Assembly (NCBI GenBank): GCA_963828625.1 | Contig: CAWHEX010000003.1 | Location: 310,001-374,000, forward strand | Direction of reading: 5' to 3' | Origin: PALSA-894 sp963828625 | GTDB lineage: Bacteria; Pseudomonadota; Alphaproteobacteria; Rhizobiales; Xanthobacteraceae | DNA length: 64,000 nt | Shown: positions 41,595-52,009 of the stretch, in pieces | Position numbering within the stretch: the stretch's first letter is position 1 | Layout: every line of letters begins with the position of its first letter | Made by a program: the position numbers and the translations under genes | Notes under the pieces: generated by a model | What the model was told of the DNA's origin: nothing | What the model saw: the letters and a program-made list of their open reading frames with translations, nothing else | The model's database searches: none

Positions 41595-43850
41595 CGATTG
41601 AGCTTCTTGCGCAGCATCGAACCGATGATGTCGGAATAGTCGTCGGTCCACGGCACGACCGCGCCGGCGTCGATCTTGTCCCAGCCTTCCGAGTAAGGCA
41701 GCAGGCCGAGATCGGTTTCGTTGCGCGCCAGCACTGCGACCATCGCGGCCGCCTTCAGGTCGTTCGCGAAGTCGGTCGCGTTGCGGTCGGTCTTGAGCAG
41801 GCTTACCAGCCCCTCGGTGGCGCCGAGCGCCGCCACGACCTTCGCGAGCTCCAGGTGGCGGTTGGAGATGTGCAGCAGCAGCATGCCGTGCGGTGAAAGC
41901 CGCGCCAGATAGCCGCGCAGCGCTTCGCGCGTGAGCAGATGCGTCGGGATCGCGTCGGATGAGAACGCGTCGAGGACGATCAGATCGAACTGCTGCGGCC
42001 GATGCCGCAAGCGTGAGCCGGGCGTCGCCGAGCACGACCGGCGTTGCCGGCGCGCAGCTCGACATGAAGCGGAACATGTTCGGGTCGCGCGCGAGCCGCA
42101 CGACCTCCGGGTCGATCTCGAAGAACGTCCAGGTTTCGGCGCCGCGCCGGTGGCACGCAAGGCTCCCGGCACCAAGCCCGACCACCGCGACGTTGTTGAG
42201 CTTGCCGAGCGCGGCACGCGCCGCCGCGACGCCTTCCGAGATCGGTCCGCCGAAATAGTAGTAGGTGAGCGGCTCGGGCTTGCCCTGCACAAGGCGTGCC
42301 GTCGGCCTCGCGCACGCGCTCCGCGCCGTGGATCGTGTTGCCGTGGACCAGCAGCCGATGCGTGCCGGTCGTCGTTTCGACCACCCGATGGACGCCGAAA
42401 AAGCTGCGCGTGGTCTCGATCAGCCGCAGGCCCGGCTGCCAGAAGCCGGTGACGACAAAGCCGACGACCGCGATCGCGGCAAGGCGTGCCGGATCGTGCC
42501 GCTGGAACAGCATCCAGCCGACCAGCAGCGACAAGCGCGGCTTGCAGGAACAGCGCGGCCTGCGGCGGCATGCGCACGTCGAAGCCGTAATAGAGGACGA
42601 CGGCGAGCGCCGCCGCGGCGGGCGCCGGCCAGATGCGCCAGAGGAATGCCACGCACCGTTCCGCTCAGCGCGCCCGGGCAGCGCGAGCAGCGCCGCGATG
42701 ACAAGGATCGGATACTCGTAGGTCTGGTTGAACATATGCGGCGCGAGCAGGCCGGCGAAGATGCCGCCGATGACGCCGCCGAACGAAGTCCACAGATAGA
42801 ACTCGGTCAACCGCGCGGGCGCAGGCCGGCGCGCGTAGACCTCGCCGTGGCAGGCGAGCGCCAGCACGAACAGCGCGAGCAGATTGAGCGCCATCGTGGC
42901 GAGCCAGTATTCGCGGTCGCCGCCAAGCAGCGTGATCGCAAGCGGCGCGACGACGAACGGCACGATCTTGATGACCAGACCGTGCGATGAACCACGGCTT
43001 GTCGCGGAACACCGCCACGAAGGTGAGCAGATAGAGCGCGAGCGGCAGCACCCAGAGCAGCGGCGCGGCCGCGATATCGGTCGAGATGTAGGCCGTGACC
43101 GCGATCACGAGGCCGGCCGGGATCGCGGCAAGCGCGGTCCAGGCGAAGCGGTCGCGCAAGGTCGCGGCGCGGAGCCGCTTCGGCACGCGCGATGACTGGC
43201 CGTCCGCGCCGCGCGCCGCGATCATCGCGGCAAACGCGATCAGAACCGCGAGGCCCGCAAAGCCGACCGACCAGGTCCATGCCTGCGCGCGCAACGTCAG
43301 CAGCGACTCGAGCGCGAGCGGATAGGCGAGCAGCGCCGCGAACGAGCCGAGGTTCGACGCCGCATAGAGCACATAAGGATTGCGCGCCTGCGGATGTCCG
43401 CTCGCCGCGAACCAGCTTTGCAGCAACGGTGCGCTGGCCGAGAGCGCGGCGAACGGCAATCCGATCGAGGTCGCGAACAGCGCGACGAGCCACAGGCCGA
43501 CGCCGTCCGAAGGCGGCACCGCGAACCCCTGCGCGATCCCGATCGGCAATGTCAGCGCCGCGGCCGCGAGCACGCCGAGATGGACCAGCGCGCCGTGCCC
43601 GACGCTCAGCGTGCGCGCGAGCAGATGTGCGTAGGCGTAGCCGACCAGCAGCGCGGCCTGGAAGAACACCATCGCGACCGACCACACCGATGGCGCGCCG
43701 CCGAGCTTGGGCAGCACCATCTTGGTGAACATCGGCTGCACGGCGAACAGCAGCAGCGCCGAGGCGAACAGCGTCGCGGCGAACAGCGCCGGCGCGAACC
43801 GCGCCGCAGACGCGCCAAGGCTCGGGGCCGTCGGGTCGATGCAGGCTCAT
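41591..43850 (-). CDS. membrane protein fused to spermidine-synthase-like domain (frameshifts)
   Basis: About 750 residues. The N-terminal half has roughly ten hydrophobic helices (VQPMFTKMVLPKLGG, SVAMVFFQAALLVGYAYAHL, PLLWVLPLALYLLTFVAVF). The C-terminal half resembles polyamine aminopropyltransferases: VAVVGLGAGSLACH (AdoMet-binding glycine loop), FFEIDPEVVRLA and FDLIVLDAFSSDAIPTHLLT. Such fusions are annotated as spermidine-synthase-like but their reaction is unproven. Shifts lie near 43810, 42985, 42660, 42535, 42290 and 42000. It ends KKLNR at TAG 41591-41593, sharing CTAG with cinA. Confidence 0.82.
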
Positions 43851-43893
43851 GGGAAATCCGCTCGGGATAACGGCGGATCGTACGGCGGCGACC

Positions 43894-44358
43894 TTAAGAG
43901 GTACTTACCCGGCCATAAACGGCGTCCGCCCGGCGCTCGAAAGCCTCGGCAAACCGCCGGAAAGCTGCCTCGAACATCGCCCCCATCAGCATGCCAAGCA
44001 CGCGGCTTTTGAACTCGTAGGCGATGAAGAATTCGACCTCGCAGGCGGCATCGCCGGCGGGCTTGAAGGTCCAGCGATTGTCGAGGTGGCTGAACGGCCC
44101 GTCGAGGTATGCGACCTGGATCTTCAGGTTCGGCCGGTCGAGCGTCACGCGGCTGGCAAACGTCTCGCGCATCACCTTGTAGGCGACCGTCATGTCGGCG
44201 ACGAGAACTTCGGTGCCGGCCTCGCCCGGCGTGCGTGTGCGCACGCGCAACGACTGGCAGAGCGGCACGAATTCCGGATAGCGCTCCACATCGGCGACGA
44301 GATCGAACATCTTGCCGGCCGCGTGGCGCACGCGGCGGGTGTTGCGGAACTGGGGCAT
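43894..44358 (-). CDS. Coq10/RatA-type SRPBCC protein
   Basis: Intact 154-residue START-fold protein of the COQ10/RatA family. It reads VRHAAGKMFDLVADVERYPE at the start, then LVADMTVAYKVMRETFASRV and WTFKPAGDAACEVEFFIAYEF, the usual pattern. Family members bind ubiquinone and assist its delivery or use in respiration; the name toxin RatA is historical. Its start overlaps the lipA stop by one base, suggesting an operon with lipA. Confidence 0.9.
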   Translation of the reverse strand: MPQFRNTRRVRHAAGKMFDLVADVERYPEFVPLCQSLRVRTRTPGEAGTEVLVADMTVAYKVMRETFASRVTLDRPNLKIQVAYLDGPFSHLDNRWTFKPAGDAACEVEFFIAYEFKSRVLGMLMGAMFEAAFRRFAEAFERRADAVYGRVSTS

Positions 44359-45314
44359 CAGCGCGCGAGCGCGGCGCGCGCAGCCTTCAGCCGCGCGAAG
44401 TCATCGCCCGCGTGGTGCGAGGAGCGCGTCAGCGGCGAGGCCGACACCATCAGGAAGCCCTTGGCGTAGGCGATGGTCTCGTAGGACTTGAACTCGTCCG
44501 GCGTGACGAAACGCACCACCTCGTGATGCTTGCGCGTCGGCTGGAGGTATTGCCCGATGGTGAGGAAATCGACATTCGCGGCGCGCAGGTCGTCCATCAG
44601 CTGCAGCACTTCGTTCCGCTCCTCGCCGAGCCCGACCATGATGCCGGACTTGGTGAACATCTGTGCGTCGAGCTCCTTCACCTGCTGCAGCAGGCGGATC
44701 GACGCGAAGTAGCGCGCGCCCGGCCGCACCGTGAGATACTTCGAGGGCACCGTTTCGAGATTGTGGTTGAACACGTCAGGTTTCGCCGCAGCAACGACTT
44801 CGGCGGCACCGTCCTTGCGCAGGAAATCCGGCGTGAGCACCTCGATGGTGGTCTTCGGCGTCGCGGCGCGGATCGCGCGGATCACCTGCGCGAAATGATC
44901 GGCGCCACCGTCCGCGAGATCGTCGCGATCGACCGACGTGATCACCACATGGCTCAGGCCAAGTTTCGCCACCGCCTCGGCCACGTGCCTGGGTTCATTC
45001 GCATCGAGCGCGCCGGGCAGACCGGTCTTCACGTTGCAGAACGCGCAGGCGCGCGTGCACGTGTCGCCCATGATCATGAAGGTGGCGTGCTTCTTCTCCC
45101 AGCACTCGCCGATGTTCGGGCAGCCGGCCTCCTCGCACACCGTGTGCAGGCCGTTTTCCTTCACGATGCGGTGCGTCTCGGAGTAGCCGCGCGAGACCGG
45201 CGCCCTGACGCGGATCCAGTCCGGCTTGCGCAGCAGCGGCGTGTCCGGACGATGCGCCTTTTCGGGATGGCGCGCCTTCGCGGGACCGTTCAATGAGTCG
45301 ATAATGACGGCCAT
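44358..45314 (-). CDS. lipA: lipoyl synthase
   Basis: Intact 318-residue radical SAM enzyme that inserts sulfur into octanoyl groups on lipoyl domains. Auxiliary cluster cysteines are in VCEEAGCPNIGECWEKKHAT, and the radical SAM cluster is CTRACAFCNV. GLGEERNEVLQLMDDLR and the C-terminal RSSHHAG are typical; the final conserved Ser (RSS) ligates the auxiliary cluster. It precedes the Coq10-type gene with a one-base overlap. Confidence 0.97.
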   Translation of the reverse strand: MAVIIDSLNGPAKARHPEKAHRPDTPLLRKPDWIRVRAPVSRGYSETHRIVKENGLHTVCEEAGCPNIGECWEKKHATFMIMGDTCTRACAFCNVKTGLPGALDANEPRHVAEAVAKLGLSHVVITSVDRDDLADGGADHFAQVIRAIRAATPKTTIEVLTPDFLRKDGAAEVVAAAKPDVFNHNLETVPSKYLTVRPGARYFASIRLLQQVKELDAQMFTKSGIMVGLGEERNEVLQLMDDLRAANVDFLTIGQYLQPTRKHHEVVRFVTPDEFKSYETIAYAKGFLMVSASPLTRSSHHAGDDFARLKAARAALAR

Positions 45315-45381
45315 CGGAAGCCTTTCGGCTTCTTACTTACGCAGCGTCGCGTTGCGTCGCAAGTGCGCGGAAAACGTGCGG

Positions 45382-45552
45382 TCAGCCCGTCACCAGCCAG
45401 ATCACGCCGAGCAGCGCCACCAGCAGAACCGCGCCAATCGTCATCATGGCGTCCTTGCCGAGCATCAGCGCCACGACCGAGACCGAAAAGACGGCGAGAA
45501 AGGCCGCGGTCACCGCGGCCCATTGCCAGTTCGAGATACGACGTAGCGACAT
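45382..45552 (-). CDS. small membrane protein, hypothetical
   Basis: A 56-residue protein beginning at ATG 45552 (SLRRISNWQWAAVTA); the frame extends 21 codons upstream. Two hydrophobic segments, about residues 11-30 and 37-54, are separated by a short turn (GKDAMM). It lies between lipA and the cyclase gene on the same strand. No family recognised; it could be a chance frame, but the hydrophobic pattern favours a real small membrane protein. Confidence 0.45.
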   Translation of the reverse strand: MSLRRISNWQWAAVTAAFLAVFSVSVVALMLGKDAMMTIGAVLLVALLGVIWLVTG

Positions 45553-45601
45553 TGGTCCATTCCAGCTGCCCGTTCTTGGTCGCGCGGCGTGCCGAAATGG
45601 T

Positions 45602-46651
45602 TCAAACGGTCGCAACGGGCGTCGTCGGCGAGCCGACTGCCCCGGGCAGCCGCAGCGGCGGCGCGGTGAGGAGGAATCGGTTGCGCTTTTGCGCCCGCAG
45701 CCAGTCCGCGAGCTCGCTCAGATACCAGATCTCGCCGAGATAGACGCCGAGCCGGAACAGGCAGTGCGCATGCAGCGGCAGCGACGCACAGTGGTCGGCA
45801 TCGTCCGGGCAGGGACGGGACGGAACGCCCTCCACCGCGTAATTGTCGGAAATCAGCGCGACGACGCCCGAGTCCGTGACCCACTGTTGGAGCCGCGCGT
45901 CGCGACCGTCCAGCACCGCGCAGATGTCGTGCACGGACTCGTCGGGCTTGCGATCGAATTCGAGCAGCACCTGATCGAAGCCGGTGCGGAAGCAGATGAA
46001 ATCACCCTGCTCCACCGTCACCTTGTCCTTGTCGAGCACCATCATCAAGTCCTCGTAGCCGACCATGCGGCGCGCGCGGCCGAAATGCTCGAGCAGATCC
46101 ACCATCACGGCGCGGCCCTGCACGCCGGTGCGCGCCATGTTCTCGACGCCGAGCCGCGTCGCGCCCTGATGGCCGCCCGTCGCCGTTTCCTTGCCGCCGC
46201 GATAGTCGACCGGACCGACGATGTGCTCGCCGGCGCGGAAGCCGTTGTAGAACACCATCTCGGGCTTGCCGTCGCCGTCGACGTCGAACTCCTGGCCGAC
46301 GTGCGCGAGGCTGTCCCATTGCGTGGAGTATTGCAGCGTGAGCAGCACGACATCGTCGCACACAACATCGATCAGCCTCGGATCGTCACGCGAGAGCGGA
46401 TAGGTCATGTTCGGCTTGCCGCTGCGCTCGGTCGGCGCGAGCCGCGGCGGCTTGCGGCGCGGGTTGAGGATGCTCCCGCCCGGAAAATCGAGCGGCATCG
46501 AGAGGCAGAACGAGAGCCCCTCCTTCACCTCGGCGATGCCCTGCATCACTTTCTCGGGCGTCACGAGATTCAGCCGGCCGAGCTGATCGTCGGGGCCGAA
46601 ATCGCCCCAGGTGGAGCCGGCAGGCTTGATCTTCCAGCGAGGATTGGGCAC
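45602..46651 (-). CDS. cyclase family protein (kynurenine-formamidase-like fold)
   Basis: Intact protein of about 349 residues of the putative cyclase family (PF04199). It has the pattern STQWDSLAHVGQEFDVDGDG where the family's metal-binding His/Asp cluster lies, and later HCASLPLHAHCLFRLGVYLG. The start is GTG 46651 (PNPRWKIKPAGSTW) with a GGGAG site about ten bases upstream; a longer frame upstream is out of line with relatives. Members hydrolyse formamides or lactone-like rings; substrate is unknown here. Confidence 0.8.
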   Translation of the reverse strand: MPNPRWKIKPAGSTWGDFGPDDQLGRLNLVTPEKVMQGIAEVKEGLSFCLSMPLDFPGGSILNPRRKPPRLAPTERSGKPNMTYPLSRDDPRLIDVVCDDVVLLTLQYSTQWDSLAHVGQEFDVDGDGKPEMVFYNGFRAGEHIVGPVDYRGGKETATGGHQGATRLGVENMARTGVQGRAVMVDLLEHFGRARRMVGYEDLMMVLDKDKVTVEQGDFICFRTGFDQVLLEFDRKPDESVHDICAVLDGRDARLQQWVTDSGVVALISDNYAVEGVPSRPCPDDADHCASLPLHAHCLFRLGVYLGEIWYLSELADWLRAQKRNRFLLTAPPLRLPGAVGSPTTPVATV

Positions 46652-46715
46652 GCGGCGTTCTCCCGATGTTTTTTCTCGCGTAAGACTAGGGGCACTAACT
46701 GGTCCCGTCGAGCAC

Positions 46716-47285
46716 ATGCCGCGCCGTCTCCGTAAGAGCTTCTTCTCCCGCAGCGTCCACCAAGTCGCGCCCGAACTGATCGGCGCGACACTGCTTTTCC
46801 GTGGCGTGGGCGGGATCATCGTGGAGGTCGAGGCCTATCACCACACCGATCCGGCGGCGCATTCCTACGGTGGGCCAACCCCGCGCAATGCCGTGATGTT
46901 CGGCCCGCCGGGCTATGTCTACGTGTATCGCTCCTATGGCATCCACTGGTGCGTCAACTTCGTGTGCGAGGCGGCGGGAAGCGCGAGCGCCGTGCTGATC
47001 CGCGCGCTGGAGCCGACCGAAGGACTGGCCGCGATGCAACGGCGGCGGGATACGCCCGACGTTCGCCTGCTCTGCTCCGGTCCGGGTCGGCTGACCGAGG
47101 CGCTCGGCATCACGCATGCGCACAACGCGCTCGCGCTCGATGCGCCGCCGTTCGAACTGCGGGCACGGGCGGACGAACAGGTCGTCGCCATCGGTCCGCG
47201 CATCGGGATCACCAAGGCGATAGACCACCCTTGGCGCTACGGATTGAAAGGCTCTCGGTTCCTGAGCAAACCGTTCAAATCGTAA
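46716..47285 (+). CDS. DNA-3-methyladenine glycosylase (AAG/MPG family)
   Basis: Intact 189-residue base-excision repair glycosylase. Characteristic motifs are VEVEAYHHTDPAAHSYGG (catalytic Glu region), GPPGYVYVYRSYGIHWCVN and LCSGPGRLTEALGI. Start ATG 46716, 64 bases from the divergently transcribed cyclase gene, so the two promoters must overlap. Length and motif order match the human-MPG-like family. Confidence 0.93.
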   Translation: MPRRLRKSFFSRSVHQVAPELIGATLLFRGVGGIIVEVEAYHHTDPAAHSYGGPTPRNAVMFGPPGYVYVYRSYGIHWCVNFVCEAAGSASAVLIRALEPTEGLAAMQRRRDTPDVRLLCSGPGRLTEALGITHAHNALALDAPPFELRARADEQVVAIGPRIGITKAIDHPWRYGLKGSRFLSKPFKS

Positions 47286-47331
47286 GGCGGATGCTGCTAA
47301 GACAGGGGCCATAACCAGGGAGCAAAGCAGG

Positions 47332-47637
47332 ATGATCAAGGTCGGCGTGTTCTATCCGCAATCGAGCAAATTCGACTGGGACTATTACCTCAACAGTCAC
47401 ACGCCGATGATCCGCAAGCGGCTCTCGCCCGCGCTGAAGAAAGTCGAGATCGAGAAGGGCATCGCGGGCGGCGGACCGGGCACTGCCGCGACCTACCAGA
47501 CCCTCTGCACGCTGCATTTCAACTCGGTCGAGGCATTCCAGGGTGCATTCGGACCGCACGCCGCCGAGATCATGGGCGACATCGGCAACTACACAGACGC
47601 GCAGCCTGTGGTGCAGATCAGCGAGGTGAAGGTATAG
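47332..47637 (+). CDS. EthD family protein
   Basis: Intact 101-residue ferredoxin-like (dimeric alpha-beta barrel) protein of the EthD family. It begins IKVGVFYPQSSKFDWDYYLN and keeps the family His in NSHTPMIRKRL. EthD members accompany ether or ring-degrading systems, but free-standing copies like this are common and of unknown role. An AGGGAG-like site precedes the ATG. It is convergent with valS, ten bases apart. Confidence 0.85.
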   Translation: MIKVGVFYPQSSKFDWDYYLNSHTPMIRKRLSPALKKVEIEKGIAGGGPGTAATYQTLCTLHFNSVEAFQGAFGPHAAEIMGDIGNYTDAQPVVQISEVKV

Positions 47638-47646
47638 CGCAGCTGG

Positions 47647-50404
47647 TTACGCCGCGCCCTTCAGCCGATCGAGCGCTTCGAGGATCTTCGCGCGGCGGCC
47701 TTCGGCCTCCTCGCGCTTCTCCTTCTCGCCCTCGATGATCTCTTCCGGCGCCTTGCGGACGAACTCCGGATTGCCGAGCTTGGCATCGACGCGCTTGATG
47801 TCGGCATCGACCTTGGCGATTTCCTTCGCGAGCCGCGCCTGCTCGGCCGCGACGTCGATGATGCCCTTGAGTGGCAGCGCCACGACCTCATCGCGCACCA
47901 GAAGCTGCACCGAACCCGATGCCGGTTTGTCGAGATAGAAGACCTCCGATACGCGCGCGAGCCGCATGATCGTCTCGGTCCAGCGCACCGCACGCGCCTT
48001 CGTGTCCGCCGAGACGTTGACCAGCGCGAGTGGAGTGGCCGCCGTGATGTTCATTTCGGCGCGTACCGAGCGGATCGCGCTGATCGAGATCGACCACCCA
48101 GCCGATCTCGGCTTCGGCTTCCGCGTTGTCGAGCCCGTCGTGCGCGGGCCATGCGCTCAGCGCGAGAAGCGCCGCGCGCGGCTGCACCGCCGTCACGCTC
48201 CACAGTTCCTCGGTGATGAACGGCATGAACGGATGCAGGAGCTTGAGCACCTCGTCGCGCACCCAGGCGACCATCGCGCGCGTCTCGGTCTTGGCCGCAC
48301 CATCCGGCCCCGTGAGCACGGGCTTGGCGAGTTCAAGATACCAGTCGCAGTAGACGTTCCAGACGAAGCGATAAGCGGCGCCCGCCGCCTCGTTGAACTT
48401 GTACCCCTCCACCGCGGCGGTGATCTCCCGTCCCGCCTTCGCGAGCTCGTGCCCGATCCACTTGTTCAGCGTTTCGGTCGCAAGCCGCGGGTCGAAGTCC
48501 ACCACCAGCGCGGCGCTGTTCATCTCGGCAAAGCGTGCCGCATTCCACAGCTTGGTCGCGAAATTGCGGTAACCCTCAACGCGCTGCGTCGAGAGCTTGA
48601 TATCGCGCCCCTGCGCCGCCATCGCGGTCAGCGTGAAGCGCAGCGCGTCCGCGCCGTACTGGTCGATCAGCGCGAGCGGATCGATCACGTTGCCCTTCGA
48701 CTTCGACATCTTGGCGCCGCGCTCGTCGCGCACCAGCGCGTGGATGTAAACGGTGTCGAACGGCACCTCCTTCATGAAGTGCAGGCCCATCATCATCATG
48801 CGGGCGACCCAGAAGAAGATGATGTCGAAGCCGGTGACCAGCGCGTTGGTCGGGTAATAGCGCTTCACCTCCGGCGTTTCCTCGGGCCAGCCGAGCGTCG
48901 AGAAGGGCCACAGCGCGGACGAGAACCACGTGTCGAGCACGTCGTCGTCGCGCTTGAGGAAAGTCGCGCGCTTCTCCGCGCTCTCGGCGATCTTGTTTGC
49001 CTCGTCCTGCGTCAACACGTCCTTCACGACGTAATAGGCGAGCGCCTCGGCCAGCGCCTCATCCTCGGTCTCGGCGACGAACACCTTGTCGTCGGGCCCG
49101 TACCAGGCCGGGATCTGGTGGCCCCACCAGAGCTGGCGCGAGATGCACCACGGCTGGATGTTCTCCATCCAGTCGTAATAGGTCTTCTCCCAGTTCTGCG
49201 GCACGAACTTCGTGCGGCCCTCGCGCACGGCCGCGAGCGCCATGAAGCTCAGCTCCTTGGCGTTCACGTACCACTGGTCGGTCAGGAACGGTTCGATCAC
49301 CACGTTCGAGCGGTCGCCGTGCGGGACCATGTTCGTGTGCGGTTCGATCTTGTCGAGCAGGCTTCTGCTTTCCAGAAGATCGACGATGAATTTCCGCGCA
49401 CGGAATCGATCCACGCCGTGCAGCGTTTCGACGACAGTCAATTCGGGGTGCGCGTCTTCCAGAAACGCCGCGTTGTTCTTGATATCGATCTTGCCCTCGA
49501 TATCGAGCACGCTGACCTGCGGCAGGTGGTGCCGCCGCCCAACCTCGAAATCGTTGAAGTCGTGCGCGGGCGTGATCTTCACCGCGCCGGTGCCCTTCTC
49601 GGGATCGGAGTAGTCGTCCGCCACGATCGGAATGCGCCGGCCGACCAGCGGCAGGATCGCGTGCTTGCCGATCAGATGCTTGTAGCGCTCATCGTCCGGA
49701 TGCACTGCGACGGCGGTATCGCCAAGCATCGTTTCGGGGCGCGTCGTCGCAACGATGATGTATTCGTTCTCGCTGCCCTCGATCGGGTACTTGATGTACC
49801 AGAGCGAGCCCTTCACCTCGATCTGCTGCACTTCGAGATCAGAGATGGCGGTGAGCAGCTTCGGGTCCCAGTTGACCAGCCGCTTGTCCTTGTAGATCAG
49901 GTCCTGCCGGTACAACTCGACGAAGACCTTCAGCACGGCCTTCGACAGCCCCTCGTCCATCGTGAAGCGTTCGCGCGACCAGTCGCATGACGCGCCGAGC
50001 CGCTTGAGCTGATTGGTGATCGTGCCGCCGGACTCGGCTTTCCACGTCCACACCTTTTCGAGGAACTTCTCGCGTCCGATATCGCGGCGGCCGGGCTCCT
50101 GCCGCTCCATCATCTGCCGCTCGACCACCATCTGCGTCGCGATGCCGGCGTGATCCGTGCCGGGCTGCCACAGCACGTCGCGCCCGCGCATGCGCTCGAA
50201 GCGGCACAGGATGTCCTGCAACGTGTTGTTGAGCGCGTGCCCCATGTGGAGCGAGCCGGTGACGTTCGGCGGCGGAATCACGATGGTGTAGGGCTTCGCG
50301 TCCCGCCGTTCCGGGCGGCCGGCGCGGAACGCCTGGGCTGCTTCCCAGGCCTGATAGATGCGCCCTTCCACCTCGGCGGGCTGGTAGGTCTTTTCGATTG
50401 TCAT
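47647..50404 (-). CDS. valS: valyl-tRNA synthetase (one frameshift)
   Basis: Class I synthetase of about 918 residues. HIGH region PPPNVTGSLHMGHALN near residue 45 and KMSKS in GAKMSKSKGNVIDP are present, with the editing domain (ATTRPETMLGDTAVAVHPDD) between them. The C-terminal coiled-coil arm (EQARLAKEIAKVDADIKRVD) is in a second frame after one indel near 48080. Start ATG 50404 (TIEKTYQPAEVEGRIY); a longer frame upstream is unlikely. In relatives valS usually neighbours popZ; here other genes intervene. Confidence 0.95.
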
Positions 50405-50460
50405 GCGGGCTGAATAGGGACTGGCGCGCGCGGAGGCAAGCGGGCGGGCCACCCTCCCCA

Positions 50461-50895
50461 ATGCGGAACGGAAATGCCACTATCGGCGGACAAGGGGCGT
50501 ACCGCGTGACCGGTTCTTCCGACATTTCCGACTACCAGCTTGCGCTCGACGCGATGCGCGACGGCGTTGCGCTCTGGAGCGCGGACGGCCGCCTGATGGT
50601 CGCCAACACGGCGGCCTCCACGCTGATGAACATTCCGCCCGGGATCGTGCGGCCGGGCGTCGAACGTCTCGAGGTCATGACCTATCTGGCGCGCCGCGGC
50701 GATTACGGGCCGACCGACGATCCGGCTGCGCTCGCGCGGAAGCTGAGCGCGGGCTTCGGGCAAGGCGAGGTCACGTCGCTGACGCGCAGGCTGCCCGACG
50801 GCCGTTACATCCGCGCCGACGGGCGCCGCCTGCCGGACGGCCGCTCGCTCGTGACCTATCGCGAGGTCGCGGGACCCGCCGAGATGAACACTTGA
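50461..50895 (+). CDS. stand-alone PAS domain protein
   Basis: A 144-residue protein made almost entirely of one PAS fold of the PAS_7 type: SDYQLALDAMRDGVALWS, DGRLMVANTAASTLMN and later RRLPDGRYIRADGRRLPDG. No output domain is attached. ATG 50461 is used; a start nearer the PAS core is possible. It begins 57 bases from the divergent valS start and is followed closely by the TRAP transporter genes on the same strand, suggesting a sensory or scaffold role for that cassette. Confidence 0.75.
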   Translation: MRNGNATIGGQGAYRVTGSSDISDYQLALDAMRDGVALWSADGRLMVANTAASTLMNIPPGIVRPGVERLEVMTYLARRGDYGPTDDPAALARKLSAGFGQGEVTSLTRRLPDGRYIRADGRRLPDGRSLVTYREVAGPAEMNT

Positions 50896-50923
50896 TCCGG
50901 CCTCACGGCCGCAAAGGGGGACG

Positions 50924-51993
50924 ATGATGAAACGGGTACTCATTGGACTGGCCGCAGTCATGGCGGCGAGTTCTGCGCTGGCGCAGGAACTTCCCGCAGG
51001 CCCGCCGGTCGCGATCCAGATGGTGACGCAGCTTTCGCCGACCATTCCGCAGTACACCCGCGTCGATATCCCGATGTTGCGCGAGGAACTGCCCAAGCGC
51101 AGCGGCGGGCGCATCTCCGTGACGCTCGCCAGCTGGCCGGAGCGCAATCTCAACGGCCCCGAGCTGTTGCGCGTTCTGCGCGCCGGACAGATCGATCTCG
51201 GCGGCATCGCGCTCCCGACCGTCGCGGGCGACGCGCCGCTGCTCGACATCATCGACCTCGCCGGGCTTCTCAGTTCGCATGAAATGGGCCGCAAGGTCGC
51301 CGAAGCCGTGATGCCCGAGCTGAACAAGGAGCTCGAGCGCTTCAACGTGCGGATCATCGCGACCTATCCGTTCCCCGCGCAGGTGTTCTTCTGCCGCGAG
51401 CCGATCACGTCGCTCGCAGACGTGAAGGGCCGCCGCGTGCGCACGCCGGGCGGCTCGCAGAACGACTTCATCCAGTCGATCGGCGGCCAGCCGGTCGCGA
51501 TCGGCTTCCCGGAAGTCTATTCGGCGCTGGAGCGCGGCGTGGTCGATTGCGCCGTCACCGGCACCGCGACCGGCAACGGCGCGCGCTGGTACGAGGTGAC
51601 CAAGCACATGTACGTGCTGCCGGTGCAGTGGGGTGTCGCCGCCTACGGCGTCAATCTTGGCTGGTGGAACAAGCTCGATCCGGCGGTCCGCGACTTCCTG
51701 CAAAAGGTGATGACCGAAGTGCAGGAGAAGCAATGGGCTCTCGGGCTTGAACTGACCGAGGACGGCGTTGCGTGCAATGCCGGACAGAAGGACGGCTGCA
51801 AGATCGGCCGCACCGTCGAGGACAAGCCGATGACGATCACCCGCGCGACCGAGGCGGACATCGCGCCGTGCTGCGCAGCGCCCTCACCGCTGTCGTGCTG
51901 CCCGCATGGGTCAAGCGCTGCGGCGAGAAGTGCGGCGAGACCTATAACCGCCTGGTCGCGCCGATCACGGGCGTGAAGTACGAGCCGAAATAG
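50924..51993 (+). CDS. TRAP transporter solute-binding protein DctP family (one frameshift)
   Basis: Periplasmic binding protein of about 356 residues. A signal peptide (KRVLIGLAAVMAASSALA, cut before QELP) precedes the DctP domain: GGRISVTLASWPERN, LRVLRAGQIDLGGIA, GRRVRTPGGSQNDFI with the substrate-carboxylate Arg, and VVDCAVTGTATGNGARW. An indel near 51868 is followed by the Cys-containing tail WVKRCGEKCGETYN. A GGGGGA ribosome site precedes ATG 50924. The ligand, probably an organic acid, is unknown. Confidence 0.87.
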
Positions 51994-52009
51994 CGGCATA
52001 GGCTGCGCG

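Noticed and set aside
47966..49990. A 674-codon plus-strand frame opposite valS
   Set aside because: valS motifs on the minus strand are unambiguous and the plus translation has shadow composition.
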